Origin: DASXZH01 sp036502005
Lineage (GTDB): Bacteria; Armatimonadota; Fimbriimonadia; Fimbriimonadales; Fimbriimonadaceae
Reading direction: 5' to 3'
Assembly: GCA_036502005.1 (NCBI GenBank)
Contig: DASXZH010000035.1
Span: 1-11,211 of the forward strand
Length of the DNA: 11,211 bases
The translations under genes were made by a program, and so were the position numbers. Below, one piece after another: positions 6,870-11,211 of the stretch (positions are counted from its first letter, which is position 1; the number at the start of each line of letters is the position of its first letter). The notes beneath the pieces are model-generated. The model saw nothing but the letters and a program-made list of their open reading frames with translations. It did not search any database and was not told the origin of the DNA.

Positions 6870-7444
6870 GCGGTGATCTCCTCGCCTTCCGGATCCTCAA
6901 GGAAGCGGGGCGTAAGCTCGATGATCTTGTTAAACTTGCGGCGCTTCACCTTCTCTTGCAGCTTCAAGACACCGTAAAGAAGCGCATCTGGCGAGGGCGG
7001 ACAGCCGGGAACGTAAACGTCGACGGGCACTACCTGATCCGCGCCTTGCACGATCGCGTAGTTGTTATAAACGCCGCCTGTGCTTGCACAAGCGCCCATA
7101 CTGATCACCCATTTTGGCTCGGGCATCTGGTCGTAAATCTGCCTTAGAACAGGGGCCATCTTTTTGCTGAGTCGACCAGCGATGATCATCACATCCGCTT
7201 GCCTTGGCGTCGCGCGAAAAGCTTCCGAACCAAACCGGGCTATATCGAACCGAGCGGCCACCGTGCTCATCATTTCGATGGCGCAGCACGCCAATCCAAA
7301 GGTTAGGGGCCAGAGTGAGTTGGCGCGGGCCTGGTTGATCAGCGTGTCCAAAGTTGTGACCACGATGCTTCCGCCTTTTTGAATGTCTCCAATCTGGGGC
7401 GTTGAACTATCGTGCAGAACAACGGTTTCGACTCTTTTAGGCAT
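6866..7444 (-). CDS. nuoB: NADH-quinone oxidoreductase subunit B (N2 cluster subunit of complex I)
   Basis: NuoB holds the terminal [4Fe-4S] cluster N2, which hands electrons to quinone. All four expected ligands are present: the tandem Cys53-Cys54 in FGLACCAIEMM, Cys119 in SMGACASTGG and Cys148 in YVPGCPPSP. The core is strongly conserved (for example RFGSEAFRATPRQADVMI). It has 192 residues, normal length, with an N-terminal extension of about 30 residues before the conserved core. The ATG at 7444 has no strong Shine-Dalgarno. The gene starts 24 bases after the GH76 gene on the same strand, so it may be co-transcribed or have a promoter inside that gene. It overlaps nuoI by four bases. The usual neighbours nuoA, C and D are absent from this window. 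Confidence 0.96.
   Translation of the reverse strand: MPKRVETVVLHDSSTPQIGDIQKGGSIVVTTLDTLINQARANSLWPLTFGLACCAIEMMSTVAARFDIARFGSEAFRATPRQADVMIIAGRLSKKMAPVLRQIYDQMPEPKWVISMGACASTGGVYNNYAIVQGADQVVPVDVYVPGCPPSPDALLYGVLKLQEKVKRRKFNKIIELTPRFLEDPEGEEITA
6878..6883 (-). promoter_or_regulatory. Shine-Dalgarno of nuoI inside the end of nuoB
   Basis: On the minus strand GAGGAG is followed by eight bases and the TTG start at 6869. With the TTGA start/stop overlap, this indicates that nuoI translation depends on ribosomes finishing nuoB. Confidence 0.7.
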
Positions 7445-7468
7445 ATTGTATTTTGAAGTTTACCGCCC

Positions 7469-8524
7469 TTATTCCGAAGCTAACCACAGCGCTCTTGCCA
7501 TACTTGCTTGCCAGAGCAAAATGAGCTTCTGATCGGGGGCTTCATATCGGTCCCATCTCTTGCCAAATAGCCCTTGCTTACTGCCGTTTGTGTAGGCGTA
7601 CTGAATCGCTTTCAGCGCGGTATTTCTCCAATCTCCTTCCTTATCGTACGGCTCCAGGACTAGAAAAGCCTCAGCGAGGTGGTGGGCAAAGTTGCCTTCA
7701 TCATGGATCGCGCCCGTCTGTTTATCAACCCAATGGCTCTTGGCGGCTATTGCCATTTGTATGGCTTCGGTTAGATACGGCTCTTGTCGAGTGGCCTGGT
7801 AAAGAAGCAGATCCGACCGGATCATGAGAGCCGTGTTGTAGGTCCACTTTCTCTTTTCGATCTTGCCGTCAAGCGACATCGCGTCGAACATGAGGTTGTC
7901 TTTCGAGTCTTTCAGCTGCTCGACCCAGTTATGCAGACTAACGGCTGTTTTCAGGAAGCCAGGGTCATCGGCCGCCATGTAAAGCCTGGCAGCAATGGCA
8001 ATGGCGGGCGCATTGGAGCAGGTGTTTTTGGATTTCTTTTCCTTCTCTCGCCAGTAGATTCCCCCTCCCAGTTCGTTCGATTCCCCACTCATGACGAACT
8101 TAAAAGTTTGGACGGCTTGGTTCAGATACTTGATGTCTTTGGTGGCATCAAAGGCATCTAGCTGGGCAAGGGCAATCCATTCGTTGTCGTCGTAATAACG
8201 GTCGGGCTGCTTCTGTCGCGGCAAAACCGCGTAACCGAAAACGCCGTTATATTGGCTGCCGTAGGTTTGAAGACTGGCGTCGGCTTGATCAAAAAGGTTT
8301 TGGTAGGTCGGGTTTTTTGCCGTCGCTGCGGCAAGGGCGGACAGTTGAACCGCCATATCCCACGCGAAAGCCGGCTTTTTGGAAGCTTGGCCTTGTTCGC
8401 TAACGTTGGCCGCGTAATGGCTTTTTGTGGGGTCCCAAAACCGCTCCTGAATAGATTGTGTTAATGCCTGGGCTTCTGCCCTGAAATTGGCTTGGGTCAT
8501 CGAGAGCAGGAGGGGGAGGAGCAT
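7469..8524 (-). CDS. Secreted GH76-family glycoside hydrolase (alpha-1,6-mannanase-like)
   Basis: The sequence fits glycoside hydrolase family 76, whose characterised members cut alpha-1,6-mannan backbones such as that of yeast cell wall. The adjacent Asp pair expected at the active site is present as Asp112-Asp113 in RYYDDNEWIALA. The family block GGGIYWREK...KNTCSNAPAIAIAARLY follows at 153-182, and tyrosine/tryptophan-rich helical repeats of an (alpha/alpha)6 barrel run through the rest. It has 351 residues, normal for a single catalytic domain. The N-terminus MLLPLLLSMTQAN is a short, uncharged signal peptide, so the start may be misplaced; an internal ATG nine codons in would remove the signal. 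No Shine-Dalgarno is evident. Neighbours on the same strand are an unknown secreted protein upstream (77 bases) and nuoB downstream (24 bases). Other barrel families with similar folds (unsaturated glucuronyl hydrolases, GH125) are less likely, given the DD and SNAPA blocks. Confidence 0.85.
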   Translation of the reverse strand: MLLPLLLSMTQANFRAEAQALTQSIQERFWDPTKSHYAANVSEQGQASKKPAFAWDMAVQLSALAAATAKNPTYQNLFDQADASLQTYGSQYNGVFGYAVLPRQKQPDRYYDDNEWIALAQLDAFDATKDIKYLNQAVQTFKFVMSGESNELGGGIYWREKEKKSKNTCSNAPAIAIAARLYMAADDPGFLKTAVSLHNWVEQLKDSKDNLMFDAMSLDGKIEKRKWTYNTALMIRSDLLLYQATRQEPYLTEAIQMAIAAKSHWVDKQTGAIHDEGNFAHHLAEAFLVLEPYDKEGDWRNTALKAIQYAYTNGSKQGLFGKRWDRYEAPDQKLILLWQASMARALWLASE

Positions 8525-8601
8525 TTTTGGGGAGGGTATTGGGAGAAAGGGGAAAGGCGGAGTAACGATTTGGAATGCTATGGGCGGTCCCTCAGTCTTT
8601 A

Positions 8602-9420
8602 CTACTTACTCTTTATTCTCACTGGGGATAGCCGAGCGTCTTTGAATTCGATCCAATCGAAATCGCGCTCCTGGAAGATAAACTGTTTCACGCCTTTCTT
8701 TATCTGTTCGATGGTGCTTCCTTTGGATGCATTCACGAACACGAACGCATCAGTCTTAGCGGGATCTCCGAAGACCCCGTCTGAAAACGACGATGTGCCA
8801 TGTACGTATTGCGTTTCAACTCTAATTTTTTTCGAGTCGAACTCTGGCGAAGGTCGCAAGGCCAATTGCGCAAAGGTCCCTCCATCCGGAGAACCGGGTG
8901 TCTGCCAATCCAGTTTAGGATGCATCAGCACTCCAGTTTCCTTACCGGTGTTGAAGTTGTAGCTGCCGATCGTACGCCACCCACCCTTTGAAAAGCCATA
9001 CTGAATATTTTCGGGCCCTTTATAGCTATCGTCTAACCAAACGAACACAGTCTGTCGCCCAGCTTTGGGGCCGCTAATTGCGCTCCAAGTATAGCCACTG
9101 CCCGGTGACCCCGAAGCAAACCGAATCGCCATATCCTGACCGGAATCGAGAGCCGGCACCTTAAAGACAACTTTCCTGGTCGTTGCAGGCGGACGAGGAC
9201 TCATGTCAGGAAACGAATCTTCAAAATCGATAAAGTCTACTGACTTCCCGGTTGGCGTCCAAGTGCGCTTGTTTTTCAGGTCCGTTACAAAGCATTCGTA
9301 CAACTTGCCCGCATAAGTCAGGGTATCCCCAGTTGTTGAGGCTCGCACGTTAGCGTGCCAAAGATATGGATGTCCGGCGGGGTTCTGAACGAGTAATGGC
9401 AAGACAAGGGCGACGAGCAT
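8602..9420 (-). CDS. Secreted protein of unknown function
   Basis: I do not recognise this protein. It has 272 residues and begins with a short hydrophobic N-terminus (MLVALVLPLLVQNPAG), probably a signal peptide, although no basic residue precedes the core. The remainder is rich in Gly, Ser, Thr, aromatic and charged residues in an alternating pattern that suggests a beta-rich fold, for example VFKVPALDSGQDMAIRF and QTVFVWLDDSYKG. A single Cys at 43 makes disulfides unlikely. The tail (about 238-272) is more charged and basic, ending KSK. It lies 77 bases upstream of the GH76 gene on the same strand, so joint function at the cell surface is possible but unproven. A weak AGGA lies just before the ATG, with a stronger AAGGAG too far upstream. 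Confidence 0.7.
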   Translation of the reverse strand: MLVALVLPLLVQNPAGHPYLWHANVRASTTGDTLTYAGKLYECFVTDLKNKRTWTPTGKSVDFIDFEDSFPDMSPRPPATTRKVVFKVPALDSGQDMAIRFASGSPGSGYTWSAISGPKAGRQTVFVWLDDSYKGPENIQYGFSKGGWRTIGSYNFNTGKETGVLMHPKLDWQTPGSPDGGTFAQLALRPSPEFDSKKIRVETQYVHGTSSFSDGVFGDPAKTDAFVFVNASKGSTIEQIKKGVKQFIFQERDFDWIEFKDARLSPVRIKSK

Positions 9421-9621
9421 AATCCTATTTTAGCGCTCCTTGGGGTTACGGGAGGGGAGGCGACAAAGCGATCTAAGCGGCTCGACCAAACCGGTCGAAG
9501 GCCGAATAGATTGCCGCGTCTCACCCGCGCTTCAGCGCGGGACTGCTCCTCGAAATGATAATTAGTTAGAGGCTAAAATTCAGGCCCTTTTCACACGTCC
9601 AGAACTTCGAGACAGAGATTT
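9421..9621. other. Intergenic region with two small hairpins between isocitrate dehydrogenase and the secreted-protein gene
   Basis: No gene is visible. TCGACC-N5-GGTCGA (9482-9498) and CCCGCGC-TTCA-GCGCGGG (9524-9541) are perfect inverted repeats only 26 bases apart. The second is GC-only and has no T-run on either side, so it is not a typical terminator. It could stabilise the 3' end of the isocitrate dehydrogenase message, which stops 80 bases before it. Confidence 0.6.
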
Positions 9622-10623
9622 TTACTTCAGTTCCGACGCCACCGCTTCAGCAAACCCGCTCGTTGTCGCGTCGCCGCCGAGGTCGTAGGTTTTAATCCCT
9701 CGTCCTAGCGTAGCTTCCAAAGCGCCTTCAATCTGCTTCTGCTTATCGTGTTCGCCGAGGTGCTCCAGCATCAAGGTCGCGCTGAGCAACAGAGCGGTCG
9801 GATTCACCTTGTTCATGCCGGTGTACTTCGGCGCGGAGCCGTGAACGGCTTCAAACAAGGCGCAACCTTTGCCGTAGTTCGCGCCGGGCGCGACGCCAAG
9901 GCCGCCCATCATTCCAGCAGAGAGATCGCTCACAATATCGCCATACAGGTTCAAAGTCACCAAAACGCTATACAGCTTCCAGCGCGTAACCAACTGCATG
10001 CACTGGTTGTCCACGATGTTGTCCCACGACTCGATCTCTGGATACTCCTTCGCGATCCGCTTAAAGGTGCGCAAGAAAAGACCATCGCCGATCTTCATGA
10101 TGTTGGCCTTGTGAACACCCACCACGTTCTTGCGATTGTTCTTCTTGGCGTATTCAAAAGCGGCGCGGATAATCCTCTCGCAACCCTGCTCTGAAATCAC
10201 CTTTACGGTATGCGCCACGGTTGGCGTTGCCATGTACTCAATCTGGGCGTACAGGTCTTCCGTGTTCTCCCTAAAGATGACCATATCGAGCCCAGTAAAG
10301 GGCGTCGGGACCCCAGGTAGCGCCTTAACCGGCCGTACGCAGGCATACAAATCTAGCTTCTTTCGAAGCGTCACATTGGGGGAAACGATGCGGCCTACGC
10401 CAATCGGCGTCGTCATAGGCCCCTTCAAGCCCAGTCCAATTTCCTTAATCTTTGAAATCGTCTCATCGGGCACTATAGGTTTGCCCTCTTCCACACACTT
10501 GAGGCCGGCTTCCACCTCGATCCAGTCAATATCGACTTTTGCAGCGTTCAGCACCGTTTGGACCGCCGCAACGATCTCGGGCCCTGTGCCATCGCCTCTG
10601 ATTAAACAAGCTTTATGCGCCAT
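9622..10623 (-). CDS. icd: Isocitrate dehydrogenase catalytic core (NADP-like specificity residues)
   Basis: It oxidises and decarboxylates isocitrate to 2-oxoglutarate in the TCA cycle, in the cytoplasm. The 333 residues correspond to the core of the beta-decarboxylating dehydrogenase family. Aligned by motif to E. coli Icd, the substrate residues are all kept: Ser81, Asn83, Arg87 and Arg97 in VSPNVTLRKKLDLYACVR, Arg118 and Tyr125 in RENTEDLYAQIE, Lys172 in VHKANIMK, and metal ligands Asp205, Asp229 and Asp233. ENTEDLYA and the Ser/Asn pair favour isocitrate over isopropylmalate. The cofactor loop HGSAPKYTGMNKVNP (261-275) has Lys266-Tyr267, equivalent to the E. coli NADP pair 344/345; Tyr313 matches E. 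coli Tyr391, but Arg395 is replaced by Gly. AAGGAG lies just before the ATG. The gene follows a small gene by 15 bases; that gene resembles the C-terminal domain of long bacterial isocitrate dehydrogenases. Confidence 0.92.
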   Translation of the reverse strand: MAHKACLIRGDGTGPEIVAAVQTVLNAAKVDIDWIEVEAGLKCVEEGKPIVPDETISKIKEIGLGLKGPMTTPIGVGRIVSPNVTLRKKLDLYACVRPVKALPGVPTPFTGLDMVIFRENTEDLYAQIEYMATPTVAHTVKVISEQGCERIIRAAFEYAKKNNRKNVVGVHKANIMKIGDGLFLRTFKRIAKEYPEIESWDNIVDNQCMQLVTRWKLYSVLVTLNLYGDIVSDLSAGMMGGLGVAPGANYGKGCALFEAVHGSAPKYTGMNKVNPTALLLSATLMLEHLGEHDKQKQIEGALEATLGRGIKTYDLGGDATTSGFAEAVASELK

Positions 10624-10638
10624 AACTCCTTCTTGAGC

Positions 10639-10938
10639 CTAATAGGGCTCGCTAAACTGGTTCTCCCCATCCTTTTTGAACAACTTCTCGCACATGGTCC
10701 ACTTAAAGCCTAAGGCGGTCATGGTCGTTATAAGGTCATCAACCTGCTCGTACGTCACTTCTGATTCGCAAAGAAACCGGCACTGCGGCCAGTCCGAAAG
10801 CTCGACATCGGGAGCGGGGGGCGGATAGACGCGGGTACCGCGGCTAGAAATAAAAGTAAGATTGAACGCACCAATGTTCTTAGGAATATCCGGGATTCCT
10901 TGGTGCCAAAGATAGATATCTACTCCGTGAAGATTCAT
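10639..10938 (-). CDS. Small protein resembling the detached C-terminal domain of bacterial isocitrate dehydrogenase
   Basis: It has 99 residues, no signal peptide and no membrane segment. From memory of the long (about 480-residue) NADP isocitrate dehydrogenases of Thermus and Bacteroidetes, the C-terminal domain reads roughly GVDVF..., then LTMITNRGVKVWP..., a DHWRCRF block, a helix, and TENLY.FDGKPGFS at the end. Here the same order appears: GVDIYLW (5-11), LTFISSRGTRVYP (27-39), SDWPQCRF (48-55), a helix YEQVDDLITTMTALGF, then CEKLFKKDGENQFSEPY. I infer that it is that domain made as a separate chain. It is encoded 15 bases upstream of the catalytic core, which itself ends where the extra domain would normally begin. 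AGAGGA precedes the ATG with good spacing. The identity rests on recalled motifs and needs a profile search. Confidence 0.75.
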   Translation of the reverse strand: MNLHGVDIYLWHQGIPDIPKNIGAFNLTFISSRGTRVYPPPAPDVELSDWPQCRFLCESEVTYEQVDDLITTMTALGFKWTMCEKLFKKDGENQFSEPY

Positions 10939-11040
10939 TTTTTCCTCTTAGAAATTGCCGGTTCATTTTACGCGGTATAGAGGGGTTGATGCATGCTTTG
11001 ATTCGGGAAGGCGCTTACAAGTTTTGTGTCGCGCGCCTCT

Positions 11041-11075
11041 CCCGGTTCGCGGACTCACCGGCCTCTCCAACCGGG
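11041..11075 (-). other. Hairpin in the leader region of the isocitrate dehydrogenase genes
   Basis: CCCGGTT (11041-11047) is exactly complementary to AACCGGG (11069-11075), enclosing 21 bases that include further GC-rich sequence. On the minus strand it lies about 100 bases before the small gene. It could be a leader RNA structure if transcription starts upstream of it, or part of an intergenic repeat. It does not match a riboswitch class I can name. Confidence 0.35.
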
Positions 11076-11184
11076 CTTGTCGTTATACACATTTTTGAAC
11101 CTGCCGTCATCATTTATGCATCCAACGCCAGAGAATCCTGAGCTAAGTAGCGAATTCCAGCTAGCTTTCTAGATAAAAGGCTAA

Positions 11185-11211
11185 GGAAAACGCTCTGGGC
11201 GGCGTCCAGAG
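11185..11211 (-). terminator. Probable rho-independent terminator of a leftward gene lying beyond the window
   Basis: On the minus strand CTCTGG pairs with CCAGAG across seven bases (11193-11211), followed by CG and TTTTCC. The stem may extend past the window end. It would separate an upstream leftward gene from the isocitrate dehydrogenase transcript. Confidence 0.5.

Larger units (their letters stand above)
10939..11211. other. Non-coding segment upstream of the split isocitrate dehydrogenase genes
   Basis: No convincing gene is seen on either strand. It must hold the leftward promoter for the two isocitrate dehydrogenase genes; TATACC and TAAAAT stretches occur about 20-45 bases before the small gene's ATG, but no matching -35 stands out. 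It also contains one longer hairpin (11041-11075) and a terminator at the window edge. Confidence 0.5.

Noticed and set aside
6339..7444. NuoB/NuoI pair as part of an energy-converting hydrogenase or formate hydrogenlyase
   Set aside because: No hydrogenase large subunit or membrane subunits are in the window, and the cysteine spacing, lengths and N-termini match complex I subunits closely.
9524..9541. GC-rich hairpin as a rho-independent terminator for isocitrate dehydrogenase
   Set aside because: There is no T-run after the stem on either strand, and it lies 80 bases past the stop.
9622..10623. Reading the dehydrogenase as 3-isopropylmalate dehydrogenase (LeuB)
   Set aside because: The substrate residues (Ser81 and Asn83 with Arg87/Arg97) and the ENTEDLYA block are those of isocitrate dehydrogenases, no leu genes are nearby, and the adjacent small protein resembles an isocitrate dehydrogenase domain.
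11030..11080. Minus-strand GGCCGGTGAGTCCGCG looks faintly like part of a cobalamin riboswitch
   Set aside because: The other conserved boxes of that class, including the GCCACTG box, and the expected downstream pseudoknot are not found, and the neighbouring genes are not cobalamin-related.

Overview
The window reads as an ordinary bacterial chromosome segment of medium GC content from a Gram-negative-type, respiring organism: there are Sec signal peptides, a lipoprotein, and complex I subunits. Abundant TTG starts, a secreted protein built of degenerate Ig-like repeats, a GH76 enzyme and a Thermus/Bacteroidetes-like isocitrate dehydrogenase would fit a lineage such as Armatimonadota (Fimbriimonadia). 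That placement is a weak inference, because no marker gene decides it. Only one gene points right.

Region 1 (1-4946, minus strand) is a BMP-type (NupNOPQ-like) nucleoside-class ABC importer. In transcription order it is a substrate-binding lipoprotein, a two-domain ATPase, a first permease, and a second permease cut by the window edge. The binding protein carries an extra N-terminal domain resembling the periplasmic P1 head of SecD. A 218-bp pair of inverted, self-palindromic repeats (REPIN-like) lies between the lipoprotein gene and the ATPase gene. It is placed where it could hold the lipoprotein mRNA level above that of the membrane parts.

Region 2 (4947-6340) holds the divergent plus-strand gene for a secreted Ig-like-repeat protein. 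It most likely starts at a TTG behind a good Shine-Dalgarno and a TATACT box, and it ends at a strong, probably bidirectional, terminator.

Region 3 (6339-9420, minus strand) runs from an uncharacterised secreted protein through a GH76-family glycoside hydrolase to nuoB and nuoI. The last two overlap by four bases. These two complex I subunits stand without any other nuo gene in the window.

Region 4 (9421-11211) holds isocitrate dehydrogenase in two pieces. A 99-residue protein resembling the detached C-terminal domain of the long bacterial NADP-type enzyme is encoded 15 bases upstream of the catalytic core. The core keeps the full set of substrate residues and the Lys-Tyr pair associated with NADP. 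The segment upstream of this pair has no gene; it contains a hairpin and, at the very edge, a terminator for a gene outside the window.

The most unusual items are the SecD-like/BMP fusion, the split isocitrate dehydrogenase and the REPIN-like element. No mobile element, CRISPR array or defence system is visible.
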